Shown: one piece after another, positions 1 to 8,455 of the stretch | Layout: each line of letters begins with the position of its first letter | Position numbering within the stretch: position 1 is the stretch's first letter | DNA from: JAVJUS01 sp040220455 | GTDB taxonomy: Bacteria > Pseudomonadota > Alphaproteobacteria > DSM-16000 > Inquilinaceae | Direction: 5' to 3' | DNA length: 64,000 bases | NCBI GenBank assembly: GCA_040220455.1 | Contig: JAVJUS010000107.1 | Span: 68,272-132,271, forward strand | Program-made: the position numbers and the translations under genes | The notes under the pieces: model-generated | What the model was told of the DNA's origin: nothing | The model's input: only the letters and a program-made list of their open reading frames with translations | Database searches by the model: none

Positions 1-11
1 TCTATGCCGCG

Positions 12-905
12 GTGCGCGTAATCGCCTTCGTCGCCGGCCGCCTCGCCACGCCGGGGGCGCGGGCGCTGGCCGCCATCCGCCTGCCGTCACTGCCCGACGG
101 GCCGCGCCGCGTGCCGTGGAGCCGGATCGTCGTCGGCGCGATGCTGGTCTTCCTCTACTTCCCGCTGGTGCTGGTCGTCGTCCTGTCCTTCAACGACCTG
201 CCGATCGCGTCCTTCCCGTTCCGCGGCGTGACCCTGCGCTGGTACGCGGACATCTTCGCCGACTCGTCGATCCGGCGGGCCTTCGCCACCTCGATCCAGG
301 TCGCGGTGGTCGTGGCGCTGCTGTCCTGCCTGATCGCCGTGCCTGGGGCGTTCGCCGCCGTCCGGAGGTCCTTCACGCTCAAGCCGGGCTATCTGGCGGC
401 GGTGCTGCTGCCGATCTCGCTGCCGGGCGTCGTGCTCGGCTTCTCGATCCTGTCGGTGGTGAAGTACCTGGAGTGGAGCCCGTCGCTCTACGCGGTCGTT
501 CTGGGCCAGGTGACCTACTCCTTCCCCTTCGTCATGCTGATCATGATGGCGGCCCTGCACGGCTTCGACCGCAAGGTGGAGGAGGCGGGCCGGGACCTCG
601 GATGCACCCGGCGGGGCACGCTGCGCCGGGTGACGATGCCGATCCTGCTGCCGGTCGTCGCCGGCGCGGCGATCATCGTCTTCGCCATCTCGATGGACGA
701 GTTCATCATCACGAACTTCCTCGTCGGCTCCGACCCGACCCTGCCGCCCGTGATCTGGAGCATCATGAACCGGCGCGGCATTCCGCCGACCGTCAACGCC
801 ATCGCGACGATCCTGATCGTCCTGTCGCTGGTCCTGGTGGTCTCCGTCACGGCCGTCCTGGAACGCAACGCCCGCCGCCGGGCCCTGGCGGCGGGCGCGA
901 CGTGA
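12..905 (+). CDS. ABC transporter permease, PotC type (edge of an operon)
   Basis: Inner-membrane permease of a spermidine/putrescine-type (PotC-like) ABC importer. The first membrane helix is near residues 39-60 and about six hydrophobic segments are visible. The cytoplasmic EAA loop that contacts the ATPase is at about 190-210 and begins EEAGRDLGCTRRG. The C-terminal part carries the family-typical SMDEFIITNFL. A GTG at 12 gives 297 residues, but the frame is open to the left edge, so the true start could lie upstream. A different frame ends with TAA at 19-21 and may be the tail of an upstream PotB-like gene. The matching ATPase and binding protein must be outside the window; the neighbouring genes on the minus strand belong to a different transporter. 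The solute is unknown. Confidence 0.9.
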   Translation: MRVIAFVAGRLATPGARALAAIRLPSLPDGPRRVPWSRIVVGAMLVFLYFPLVLVVVLSFNDLPIASFPFRGVTLRWYADIFADSSIRRAFATSIQVAVVVALLSCLIAVPGAFAAVRRSFTLKPGYLAAVLLPISLPGVVLGFSILSVVKYLEWSPSLYAVVLGQVTYSFPFVMLIMMAALHGFDRKVEEAGRDLGCTRRGTLRRVTMPILLPVVAGAAIIVFAISMDEFIITNFLVGSDPTLPPVIWSIMNRRGIPPTVNAIATILIVLSLVLVVSVTAVLERNARRRALAAGAT

Positions 906-947
906 GAACCGGCTGCCCGTGCCGTATCGGGCCTCCCCTGACGAGGC

Positions 948-983
948 GCCCCGACACCGAGCCCCGACACCGAGCCCCGACAT
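948..983. repeat. Short tandem repeat, 13-bp unit
   Basis: The unit GCCCCGACACCGA occurs twice in a row (948-960 and 961-973) and is followed by a partial third copy. It lies in the gap between two convergent genes. No function is evident. Confidence 0.6.
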
Positions 984-1024
984 TGACGGGCGGAGCCGCG
1001 GCACCGGCTTGCTTGTCCCGCCGA

Positions 1025-1066
1025 GGAGGTCGACGACGCATCCGGCCGCGTTGCGTGTCGACCTCC
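1025..1066. terminator. Hairpin between convergent genes, likely bidirectional terminator
   Basis: The left arm at 1025-1040 (GGAGGTCGACGACGCA) pairs with 1052-1066 (TGCGTGTCGACCTCC) with a single bulged base, giving a stem of about 15 bp. It lies between the plus-strand permease stop (905) and the minus-strand binding-protein stop (1076). There is no T tract, so Rho-independent termination is only a suggestion. Confidence 0.5.
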
Positions 1067-1075
1067 CGAGGACGG

Positions 1076-2170
1076 TCAGTCCAGGCCGATGGACGGGTCG
1101 ATGAACCGGTTGGTGGCGAGGTCGTCGGCGGCGAGGTCCTCGGCCATCGTGCGGATGCCCGCGGCCTCGAAGATGGGGCGTGCCTCCTCCAGGAAGGCGG
1201 CGATGCGGTCCATGTCGAAATTGCCGATGGTGTCGTCCGCACCGGTGCCGACGATCCCCAGCTCGCCCATCGTCTCGTGGCCGTACTCGTTGACCGCCTC
1301 GGTGATGACCCAGGGATTGGTCAGCCCGTCGTTGACCGCGAGCAGGGTGTCGTTGGTCGCCGCCGGGTCGGCCATGTAGTCGGCCTGGGCCTGCTGCATC
1401 AGCGGAACGAGCGCGGCCAGGCAGTCGGCCCGCTCGTCGAGCACCGGCGGGCGGACGGCGACGGCCGAGGTGTAGACCGTGTAGCCGGCGTCGTGGACGA
1501 GCAGGTAGTCCATCGGCTCGCCGACTTCCTCGATGACGTTTTCGTAGCGGAAGACGTCGTTGGTCGCGTAGCCCGACTGCATGATCCCGTTCTCGACGGC
1601 GAAGCGCGAGGGCGAGCCGTCGTAGGAACCGTCGACCTGGTCCGGATCGATCAGGCCCTTGCCGATCAGGTAGGCCATGAAGGACGAGCCCTCGAAGTAG
1701 AGGATCGTCGCCTCGGTGTCGCGAACCCCCTCCCAGCCGGTCAGGTCGGGGAAGTCGTCCTGCGCGTACATGATGACCTGCGGGCTCTTCTCCAGCGGCG
1801 CCATGATCGCGACGGTCGGGAACTCGCCCGACAGGATGATCGCCTCGTCGGTCGAGACCAGACCCAGCAGGATGCCGGGGTCCTGGTACATCAGCGAGGT
1901 CACGGTCTGGTAGCCGACGAAGGGTCCGCCCAGCCGCAGCTCCATCGACACGCCGGTGTCGCCGATCGTCCCGGTATAGGTGCCCCGGTCGGGGTCGACC
2001 GTGCCGTCCGGGCCGATCAGGTGGTAGGGCATGGCGTTCTCGGTCTGCGGGAACCAGTCGGTCTGGAAGACCACCGGGTCGGGGCAGACCTCGGCCGGGT
2101 CCTGCGCCGCCGCGACGGCGGGGCCGAGGACAAGACAGGCCGGCAGGATTCTGAGGGCGATCGTATTCAC
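1076..2170 (-). CDS. ABC transporter substrate-binding protein, NMT1/SsuA type
   Basis: Periplasmic binding protein of 364 residues. A Sec signal peptide with a hydrophobic core and AAA-Q cleavage region occupies about residues 1-22. The mature N-terminus reads VVFQTDWFPQTEN, the usual first strand of NMT1/THI5-like and nitrate/sulfonate/taurine-type binding proteins. It is the last gene of a minus-strand operon, 64 bp behind the permease (2235-3098) and the ATPase (3095-3892). The ligand cannot be read from sequence. Family members bind sulfonates, pyrimidine precursors or aromatic acids, and the upstream M24 peptidase and GGT-like enzyme suggest an amide or peptide-like nitrogen compound. 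Cys residues are few, as is usual for a periplasmic protein. Confidence 0.88.
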   Translation of the reverse strand: MNTIALRILPACLVLGPAVAAAQDPAEVCPDPVVFQTDWFPQTENAMPYHLIGPDGTVDPDRGTYTGTIGDTGVSMELRLGGPFVGYQTVTSLMYQDPGILLGLVSTDEAIILSGEFPTVAIMAPLEKSPQVIMYAQDDFPDLTGWEGVRDTEATILYFEGSSFMAYLIGKGLIDPDQVDGSYDGSPSRFAVENGIMQSGYATNDVFRYENVIEEVGEPMDYLLVHDAGYTVYTSAVAVRPPVLDERADCLAALVPLMQQAQADYMADPAATNDTLLAVNDGLTNPWVITEAVNEYGHETMGELGIVGTGADDTIGNFDMDRIAAFLEEARPIFEAAGIRTMAEDLAADDLATNRFIDPSIGLD

Positions 2171-2234
2171 GGCTCCCCACTCCTCTCTGTTGGGCCGGAT
2201 CCCGAACGCGGAGCCGGCGGTTGCGACGGTCCGG

Positions 2235-3098
2235 TCAGGGGCGCGCCGAGGCGTGCCAGGATCGGGTCAGGCGCTGGCCCAGCCAGCCGAAGAAGGCGAA
2301 GACGGCGATGCCGAGCAGCGAGCACAGGATGACGGCCGAGAACAGCGCCTCGGTCTGCAGCCGCGCGCGGTAGACATCGAGCAGGCGGCCCAGCCCCGGC
2401 TGGCCCTGGCGGAAGAAGAAGTCGGCGATGATCGCGCCGATGACCGCCAGCCCTGCGGAGATCCGGAACGACGCGATCATGGCCGGAATGGCCCCGGGAA
2501 GCTGGAGCTTGACCAGCCGCGCGCGGCGCGAGGCGCGGTGCAGCGTGAACAGGTCGTGCAGCTCCGGCTCGGCGGATTTGAGGCCCAGCAGCGTGTTCGT
2601 GACGATCGGGAAAACCGACACGATGACCACGATGATCACCCGGCTGGTGAAGTTGAAGCCCAGCCAGAAGCCGATCAGCGGCACCATCGCCAGGATCGGA
2701 ATGGTCTGCGACAGGATCGCGTAGGGATAGAACGACCGCTCGATCCAGTACCGCTGGCTCATCACGACCGCGGCGATCACGCCGGAGAGGATGGCGAGCG
2801 AGAGGCCGAGCAGCATGACCTGGCTCGTCGAGGCAAGCGCGCCCATGAGCTCCGCGCGGGTCGCCGGGTCGAGGAAGCCTTCCGTGATCACCCGATGCGG
2901 CGGCGGCAGCAGGAAGCGCCGGTCGGCGTCGAGCAGCAGGTAGGTGGTCGCGTACCAGACCGCCAGGAACGCCGCGAAGACGAGGGCCGGCGGGCCCCAA
3001 TAGGCGAGCATCCGCGCCGGCAGCCGCGCCTCGTGCCCGCCGTCGCCGGCGGGGTCGAGCGCCCCGGCGCGCGCGGCGTCGCCGGGCGGCGCGCTCAT
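2235..3098 (-). CDS. ABC transporter permease, SsuC/TauC type
   Basis: Inner-membrane permease of 287 residues that partners the NMT1-type binding protein and the ATPase on either side. The first membrane segment starts at about residue 33 (YWGPPALVFAAFLAVWY). The conserved coupling loop in the second half reads ELHDLFTLHRASRRA followed by KLQLPGAIP, as in SsuC/TauC permeases. I place the start at the ATG at 3098 rather than further upstream: it overlaps the ATPase stop by 4 bp (ATGA), whereas the upstream extension of the frame is antisense-like, Arg- and Gly-rich and not hydrophobic. Translational coupling to the ATPase is likely. Confidence 0.9.
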   Translation of the reverse strand: MSAPPGDAARAGALDPAGDGGHEARLPARMLAYWGPPALVFAAFLAVWYATTYLLLDADRRFLLPPPHRVITEGFLDPATRAELMGALASTSQVMLLGLSLAILSGVIAAVVMSQRYWIERSFYPYAILSQTIPILAMVPLIGFWLGFNFTSRVIIVVIVSVFPIVTNTLLGLKSAEPELHDLFTLHRASRRARLVKLQLPGAIPAMIASFRISAGLAVIGAIIADFFFRQGQPGLGRLLDVYRARLQTEALFSAVILCSLLGIAVFAFFGWLGQRLTRSWHASARP

Positions 3099-3892
3099 GC
3101 CGTCACCGCCCGCAGGGCCTTGGCCGCCTCGCCGGCCAGCCGGCCGAACTCGGGCTCGAAGCGCAGCTCGGGCGCCCGGGGATAGCCGAAGGGGATCGGA
3201 ATGTCCGCGACCAGCCGGCCCGGCCGCGGCGACATCACGACCACGCGGCTCGACAGGAACACGGCCTCGCTGACCGAATGGGTGATGAACAGCCCGGTGA
3301 AGCGCGAGCGCAGGTAGATCTGCAGGAGCTCGTCGTTGAGCCGCTCGCGGGTCAGCAGGTCGAGCGCACCGAACGGCTCGTCGAACAGGAAGATCTCCGG
3401 CTCGAGCACCAGGGCGCGGGCGAGCGAGGCGCGCATCTGCATGCCGCCGGAGAGCTGGGCCGGATGCGCGTCCTCGAAGCCCTCGAGCCCGACCAGCGCC
3501 AGCGCCTGCTTGGCCCGGTCGGCGAGCCGGTCGCGCGGCAGATGCTCCAGCTCGCCCAACAGCTCCACGTTGCGCCGCACCGTGCGCCAGGGCAGGAGGC
3601 ACGGGCTCTGGAAGACACAGGCGAGCCGGCCTGGCGCGCGCACCAGCCGACCGGCCGTCACGGCTTCCAAGCCGGCGGCGAGGCGGAGCAGGGTGGACTT
3701 GCCGCAGCCCGACGGTCCGATGATCGAGACGAACTCGCCCTCGGCCAGATCCAGACTCGCCTCGGCGACCGCGTGCAGCCCGTTCGCGAAGGTCTTGGCC
3801 ACGCGATCGAAGCGCAGCACGGGCGGCGCCGCCGTCGGGGCCGGGTGATCGACGGCGGCGCTGGCCGGCGCCCCGGCGCCGTGGCGGGTCAC
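3095..3892 (-). CDS. ABC transporter ATP-binding protein, SsuB/TauB type
   Basis: Cytoplasmic ATPase of 265 residues that powers the adjacent permease. The Walker A motif GPSGCGKST is at 59-67, the Q loop is near 95 (FQSP), the ABC signature LSGGMQMRA starts at 147, Walker B ends at D171-E172 (FLFDEPFGALD), and the switch histidine is in the later FITHS. The start is GTG at 3892, overlapping the GntR stop by 4 bp (GTGA). All catalytic motifs are intact. Length and motifs match nitrate/sulfonate/taurine-type importers, not the longer PotA class with a C-terminal regulatory domain. Confidence 0.93.
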   Translation of the reverse strand: MTRHGAGAPASAAVDHPAPTAAPPVLRFDRVAKTFANGLHAVAEASLDLAEGEFVSIIGPSGCGKSTLLRLAAGLEAVTAGRLVRAPGRLACVFQSPCLLPWRTVRRNVELLGELEHLPRDRLADRAKQALALVGLEGFEDAHPAQLSGGMQMRASLARALVLEPEIFLFDEPFGALDLLTRERLNDELLQIYLRSRFTGLFITHSVSEAVFLSSRVVVMSPRPGRLVADIPIPFGYPRAPELRFEPEFGRLAGEAAKALRAVTA

Positions 3893-4743
3893 GGGCCGCC
3901 CCCGCGGTCGCCCGCGCCGTCACCCAGCGTGCGCTCGACCTTGAAGTCGAAGCGGGCGGCCAGGTGGTGGGCCCGCGACCAGGCGATCGCGGTGCCGCCG
4001 GGATCGAACACCGTCTCCTCGATGGTCATGAGCAGCGTGCCCGGCGGCACCGCCAGGCGGGCGGCGATGGCGTCGTCGCAGGCTTCCGGCGAGAGGCGGT
4101 CTATGACGCGCAGCGCCCGGTCGGCGAATTTCTCCAGCAGCAGGTCCAGGACCGACGTCGTCAGGCGCGCGTCGATTTCGGCCCGCGTGAACATGACCTC
4201 GGCCACCCGGTCGACGAACAGCGCCGCCCGCCGGCCGGAGACCGCCTTGGTTCGCCGGATCTCCCAGAAGCGCCCGCCGGCCCCGAGGCCCAGCGGATCG
4301 TCGGCGGCATCGACGACGGTGCACAGGCGGATCGAGCGGTCGGCCTCCGCGACGGTCAGGCTCTGGCTGGAGGCGACGACCTCGAGCGACGCGATGGTCG
4401 GGAGCTGCGCCTCGACACGCACCGGTCGGGAGACGAAGGTGCCATGGCCGTGGCGTCGCTGGACATGGCCGGACCGCTCGAGCGCGCGCAACGCCTCGCG
4501 CAGGACCGAGCGGGAGACGCCGAGCCCGACGGCCAGGTCGACCTCCGCGGGCAGCTTGTCGCCCTCCCGCCACAGCCCGTGGTCGATCTGGCCGACGATG
4601 TGCTCGTAGACCTGGGTGTGCAGTGGCCGCCGGTCCCCGGGCAGGCGGTCGATCTCCCGGACATCCACCCGCGTCCGATCGGCCGCCGCCTCGCCGGGTC
4701 GGTCGCCCGTCGTCTCGCTATGGGGTGTCGTCTCACCCGTCAT
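3889..4743 (-). CDS. GntR family transcriptional regulator, HutC/UTRA subfamily
   Basis: DNA-binding regulator of 284 residues. A winged helix-turn-helix lies at about 40-112 and includes LPAEVDLAVGLGVSRSVLREALRA-like helices and the wing RRHGHGTFVS. It is followed by a UTRA ligand-binding domain that starts near FWEIRRTKAVSGRR and ends with FDFKVERTL. I use the ATG at 4743 because the sequence upstream in this frame is a shadow of the GGT gene. It lies inside the operon: its start overlaps the GGT stop by 11 bp and its end overlaps the ATPase start by 4 bp, so it is probably co-transcribed and autoregulated. The effector is likely the transported compound or a breakdown product. Confidence 0.88.
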   Translation of the reverse strand: MTGETTPHSETTGDRPGEAAADRTRVDVREIDRLPGDRRPLHTQVYEHIVGQIDHGLWREGDKLPAEVDLAVGLGVSRSVLREALRALERSGHVQRRHGHGTFVSRPVRVEAQLPTIASLEVVASSQSLTVAEADRSIRLCTVVDAADDPLGLGAGGRFWEIRRTKAVSGRRAALFVDRVAEVMFTRAEIDARLTTSVLDLLLEKFADRALRVIDRLSPEACDDAIAARLAVPPGTLLMTIEETVFDPGGTAIAWSRAHHLAARFDFKVERTLGDGAGDRGGGP

Positions 4744-6220
4744 CGTCGTCGCCTCGCGCTCGTCGGACCCGTGCCGCGCCGTGGCCCCGCGGATCGGTCT
4801 CGGCCCACAGGACGCCGTCGATCTCCGCGACCAGCTCGGCCCGTCCCATGTACCAGATTCCGGGCTCGGCCGGCGCGATCGCCAGCCCCTCGCGCGCCAG
4901 GGCGTCGAAGACCGCCTGGCGGTCGGCGATCTCGGCATGCAGGCAGTCGCCGCGCTCGTCCATGACGCCGGTGAACCAGCGCGGCCGCGCCAGGGCCGCG
5001 GCCGGGTCCAGGCCGCGGTCGAGCAGTCCCGCCAGGATCTGCTGGACGAGCTGGGGCTGCGCCGCGCCGCCGGCGACGCCCAGGCCGAGGCGCCGGCGCG
5101 GGCCCGTCACCAGCGTCGGCAGGAGCGTGTGCGGCGGTCGGCGGCCGTGGGCGAGCGTGTCCGGCCGCCCGGGCGTCAGGGAGAACGCCGCCCCCCGGTT
5201 CTGCAGCATCACGCCCGTGCCGGCGGCCATGACGCCGGCGCCGAACCAGTGGAACAGGCTCTGCATCAGCACGGCCAGGCCGCCGGCCCGGTCGCGGGTG
5301 ACGACGGCGACCGTGTTGCGCGCCGCTGCCGCCGCGCCGGCCGCCCGGGCGGCCTCGAGCGCGCGGCACCCGGCGCGTGCCGCCGCGATCTGGGCCATGT
5401 AGTCGCGCGTCGAGCCTTCCGGAAGGCCGGCCAGGGCCGTCGGCTCCAGGGCGTTCAGGGCGGCGAGGAGGGCGGGGCCGGGAAGCCCGGGCGGCAGGGT
5501 CGCGATCCTCTCCCCGCCCCGGTCGAGGGTGAGCGGCGCGACGAAATCCGCCGTCGCGCCGCCCATGTCCGCCTCGCTGATCAAGGCGCCGGCCTGCCGC
5601 GCCCCTGCCGCGACGTCAGCCGCGAGCCGACCGTGATGGAAATCGGCGAAACCGGCCTCGCCCAGGCGATGCAGTGTCGCCGCGAGGTCCGGCTGGCGCA
5701 GCAGGCCGTCGGCATCGACTCCGTCGAGAAAGACCGACCGGGCCGCTGGGTCGGCTGCCAGCACGTCGCGGCAGGTCTCGATCGCCGTGCGCAGATCGCC
5801 CGCCACCGGCACGCCGTCGCGGGCGAGGCCGATCGCCGGGGCCAGCAGTTCGGCTGGCGGCCTTGCGGCGAACCGCTCGGCCAGGGCCCGCCAGCCCGCG
5901 ACGGCGCCGGGCACGGTGACCGAGAAGGGGCCGTAGAGAGGCACCGCCTCGTGTCCCGCGGCGCGCAGGCGCGCCGGCGTCGCGGCCGCCGGCGCCCGGC
6001 CCGTCGCGTCCAGGCCCACCGGCGGGCCGTCCGGCGGCGCAACCAGGGCCGCAAGGTCGCCGCCGAGGCCGCAATCGTGGGGGGCGGCGACGCTCAGCAC
6101 CGCCAGCGCGGCGAGCCCGGCCTCCACCGCGCCGGCGCCCTCGTCGAGCAACGCCGCCGCCGCGCGCGTGGCGGCGGGGTGGGGCGTGGCGACGGCGACC
6201 ATCCCGTCCATCGCGCTCAC
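4733..6220 (-). CDS. Gamma-glutamyltransferase family protein (Ntn hydrolase)
   Basis: Member of the gamma-glutamyltranspeptidase family, which self-cleaves and uses an N-terminal Thr to cleave gamma-glutamyl or other amide bonds. The expected small-subunit start is at Thr303 (RNTVAVVTRD), followed by the glycine-rich GTGVMLQNRGAAFSL typical of YwrD-like members. At 495 residues it is shorter than classical E. coli GGT (about 580). No signal peptide is visible, so it is probably cytoplasmic, unlike periplasmic GGT. The start is GTG at 6220, overlapping the upstream peptidase stop by 4 bp; an ATG at 6211 is the alternative. It probably acts as an amidohydrolase on an imported substrate rather than on glutathione. 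Confidence 0.85.
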   Translation of the reverse strand: MSAMDGMVAVATPHPAATRAAAALLDEGAGAVEAGLAALAVLSVAAPHDCGLGGDLAALVAPPDGPPVGLDATGRAPAAATPARLRAAGHEAVPLYGPFSVTVPGAVAGWRALAERFAARPPAELLAPAIGLARDGVPVAGDLRTAIETCRDVLAADPAARSVFLDGVDADGLLRQPDLAATLHRLGEAGFADFHHGRLAADVAAGARQAGALISEADMGGATADFVAPLTLDRGGERIATLPPGLPGPALLAALNALEPTALAGLPEGSTRDYMAQIAAARAGCRALEAARAAGAAAAARNTVAVVTRDRAGGLAVLMQSLFHWFGAGVMAAGTGVMLQNRGAAFSLTPGRPDTLAHGRRPPHTLLPTLVTGPRRRLGLGVAGGAAQPQLVQQILAGLLDRGLDPAAALARPRWFTGVMDERGDCLHAEIADRQAVFDALAREGLAIAPAEPGIWYMGRAELVAEIDGVLWAETDPRGHGAARVRRARGDDDDG

Positions 6221-7401
6221 CAGGCCCCGACGAGGGGCAGGCCGGTGAGGCTCTCGTTGGCCTCCTCGCCGACGATGAAGTTCTCCTCGATGCCGACGGT
6301 GCCGACCCCCTCGCGGGTCAGGAAGTACTCGACGCCGAAGGCCATGCCGGCGACGATCTCGCTGTCGCCGTCGTCGGTCGCCCGGCCGATATAGGGCGGC
6401 TCCCAATAGAGGCCGATGCCGTGGGCGAAGGCGGCGTAGCACGCGCTGACCCCGCCGTCGGTGCCGCCGACGCGGGCCACCAGGTCCTCGCCGATCCGCG
6501 CGATCGCGGCCGTGCGCGCGCCGGGCCGGATGGCGTCCATGACGCCCTCGACGATCGTCGCGCAGTCCTCGACCAGCCGAATCTGCTCGGCCGTGGCCCG
6601 GCCGCCCGCAATCGCGGTGCGGCCCGGGTCGAACCAGTAGCCGTGATAGGTGGAATCCATCCATCCGCGGACGAAGTCGCCGGCCGCCGGGGCGTCGGCG
6701 CTGCGCCCGATCAGCGGGTCGCGGCACCAGTAGTCGATCGTGTCGCCGTGATTGGCCGAGATGAAGGATCCCTGGCTGCCGCCGCGATAGAGCGTGCCGA
6801 CCGCCTCGGCGACGGCATCGCGCTCGGACCGGCCGGCGACCAGGGCCTTCATCATGACGTCGAGCGCTGCGCCGGCGTTATGCCCGCCCTCGCGCATGAG
6901 GTCGCGCTCGGCCGGGCTCTTGACCCGGCGGACCGCCCGGATCAGGCCGTCGTCCTCGCGCCAGTCGACGCCGGGGGAGGCGGCCATAAGCTCCCGGCCG
7001 TACTTGAAGGGCAGGATGTCGGCGCCGACCAGGGCGACCGGGCCGTCGATGCCGCGCGCGGCCAGCCGGTCGGCCACGTCGCGCACCGGATCGCGCGACC
7101 GGCTGATGCGGTCGGTGGCCAGGTGTGCCGTGCGGTCGTCGGCGTCGTCGGTGACCAGCTCCGGCGTCTCCCCCGGCGCCAGGATCACGGCATAGTAGCC
7201 CCAGGCATGCCAGGCCGCGGTGTCCGGCGGGCATTCCGGACAGTAGTAGTTGGTCAGATAGAGCACGTCGCCGCACCGGTCGTAGGTCTGGTTCGACCGG
7301 CCCCAGACCACCGCGGCGGCATGGCCGCGACGCGCCATCTCCGCCTCGGCGCGTCGCCAGCGCCGTTGATACTCTTCGATATCGAAGGGAAGTGCGGCCA
7401 C
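6217..7401 (-). CDS. M24 family metallopeptidase / creatinase-like hydrolase
   Basis: A 394-residue pita-bread-fold enzyme. The N-terminal creatinase-like domain covers about 1-155 and the metal-binding domain follows. The five M24 metal ligands are visible as D249 and D258 (MDSTYHGYWFDPGRT), H327 (FAHGIG), E358 and E372 (GIEEN). The family includes Xaa-Pro dipeptidases, creatinase and ectoine hydrolase (DoeA), so the reaction could be C-N hydrolysis of a small amine rather than peptide cleavage. It is the first gene of the operon running 7401 to 1076, followed by a GGT-like enzyme, regulator and ABC importer, so a catabolic role on the imported solute is inferred. Confidence 0.87.
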   Translation of the reverse strand: MAALPFDIEEYQRRWRRAEAEMARRGHAAAVVWGRSNQTYDRCGDVLYLTNYYCPECPPDTAAWHAWGYYAVILAPGETPELVTDDADDRTAHLATDRISRSRDPVRDVADRLAARGIDGPVALVGADILPFKYGRELMAASPGVDWREDDGLIRAVRRVKSPAERDLMREGGHNAGAALDVMMKALVAGRSERDAVAEAVGTLYRGGSQGSFISANHGDTIDYWCRDPLIGRSADAPAAGDFVRGWMDSTYHGYWFDPGRTAIAGGRATAEQIRLVEDCATIVEGVMDAIRPGARTAAIARIGEDLVARVGGTDGGVSACYAAFAHGIGLYWEPPYIGRATDDGDSEIVAGMAFGVEYFLTREGVGTVGIEENFIVGEEANESLTGLPLVGAW

Positions 7402-7441
7402 TGTCCGCCCTCGGCGTCCTGCTCCTGCGCTTAAAGATCAG

Positions 7442-7452
7442 AGGTCCGACCT
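7442..7452. promoter_or_regulatory. Small palindrome upstream of the M24-GGT operon
   Basis: AGGTC-C-GACCT is a perfect 5+1+5 palindrome 41 bp upstream of the M24 peptidase start. It is a possible operator for the co-encoded GntR/UTRA regulator. No second copy was found, so support is weak. Confidence 0.25.
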
Positions 7453-7525
7453 TTCCCGTCAAGCGCTTTCTGCCGGTCCCATCCCGACGCCACGCGGCGC
7501 AATCGGCCCCCGCCCCGGGCCCGTG

Positions 7526-8428
7526 TCAGGCGGGCACCGCCGCGTCGTAGTGGGCGGCGATCGCGCCGGGGCGGGTCAGCCAGATCGCCGGGTCGCGGGC
7601 GGCCGCCTCCGCGATATGGGCCAGGGCGCGGCGCAGGGGGCGCAGACGGTGTGGCTGGCCGACGATGTAGGGATGGAGCGCGATGCCCATCACCAGCGGC
7701 TGGTCGGCGCTCTGCTCGCGCATCTCTTCGAAGGCCTCGACGATCATCTCGGCGAAGGCGGGTCCCTCGATCCGGCGGCCGACGATGGCCGGGATGTCGT
7801 TGAGCTCCTGCGGGTAGGGCACGCTCAGGATCGGGCCGGCGCGGGTGGCGAGCCGGACCGGCTGGTCGTCGTGGCACCAGTCGAGCAGATAGGCGTAGCC
7901 GGCCTCGCGTAGCAGGTCCGGGGTCGCCCGGCTCTCGGAGATCCACGGGCCGAGCCAGCCGGCGGGCGCCGCGCCCTCGTGACGGGCCAACGTCTCGGTC
8001 GCCCGGGCGATCAGCGCGGCCTCCTCCGCCTCGGTCAGCGTGCCCTGGCGCTCGGCGTTGGTCACGCCGTGGCCGACGATCTCGTCGCCGCGGGCCCTGA
8101 AGGCCGCCGGGATCGCCGGCGCCTCGGCGTAGATCGCGCTGTTGACCAGGCACGCGGCCGGCAGGCCCAGCGTGTCGAGGCAGGACAGCAGCCGCCAGAT
8201 GCCGACCCGGTTGCCCCAGTCGCGCCAGGCATGGTTCAGGATGTCGGGCTCCGGTCCGCCCGGGGCGAGGGACGCGCCCAGCCCCTCGCCGAACGCGAAG
8301 GTCTCCACGTTGACCGCGACATAGACCGCCAGGCGCCGGCCCTCGGGCCAGGCGAAGCTCGCGCGGTCGGTGATGGCGCTGTAGGCGTAGCGGCCATGAT
8401 GCGGCAGGGCGACGTCGTAGGCGGGCAA
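7526..8428 (-). CDS. Polysaccharide deacetylase family protein, PuuE-like
   Basis: A 300-residue NodB-fold protein. The sequence follows the allantoinase PuuE-like branch: NVETFAFGEG near residue 40, NHAWRDWGNRVG near 63, GHGVTN near 120 and HPYIVGQPHR near 255. The classical TFDDG metal motif of chitooligosaccharide deacetylases is replaced by VNVETF. That agrees with PuuE-type enzymes, which act on cyclic amides or ureides rather than polysaccharides. It is the last gene of the minus-strand block with the Pot-type transporter, 27 bp after the upstream amidohydrolase. Probable role: opening or deacylating a small N-heterocycle or amide. A second paralogue lies at 32789-33676. Confidence 0.82.
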   Translation of the reverse strand: MPAYDVALPHHGRYAYSAITDRASFAWPEGRRLAVYVAVNVETFAFGEGLGASLAPGGPEPDILNHAWRDWGNRVGIWRLLSCLDTLGLPAACLVNSAIYAEAPAIPAAFRARGDEIVGHGVTNAERQGTLTEAEEAALIARATETLARHEGAAPAGWLGPWISESRATPDLLREAGYAYLLDWCHDDQPVRLATRAGPILSVPYPQELNDIPAIVGRRIEGPAFAEMIVEAFEEMREQSADQPLVMGIALHPYIVGQPHRLRPLRRALAHIAEAAARDPAIWLTRPGAIAAHYDAAVPA

Positions 8429-8455
8429 GGCGCGCTCCCGATGGTGCGGATCCTG

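Noticed and set aside
948..983. CRISPR-like repeat
   Set aside because: Only a 13-bp unit in 2-3 directly adjacent copies without spacers.
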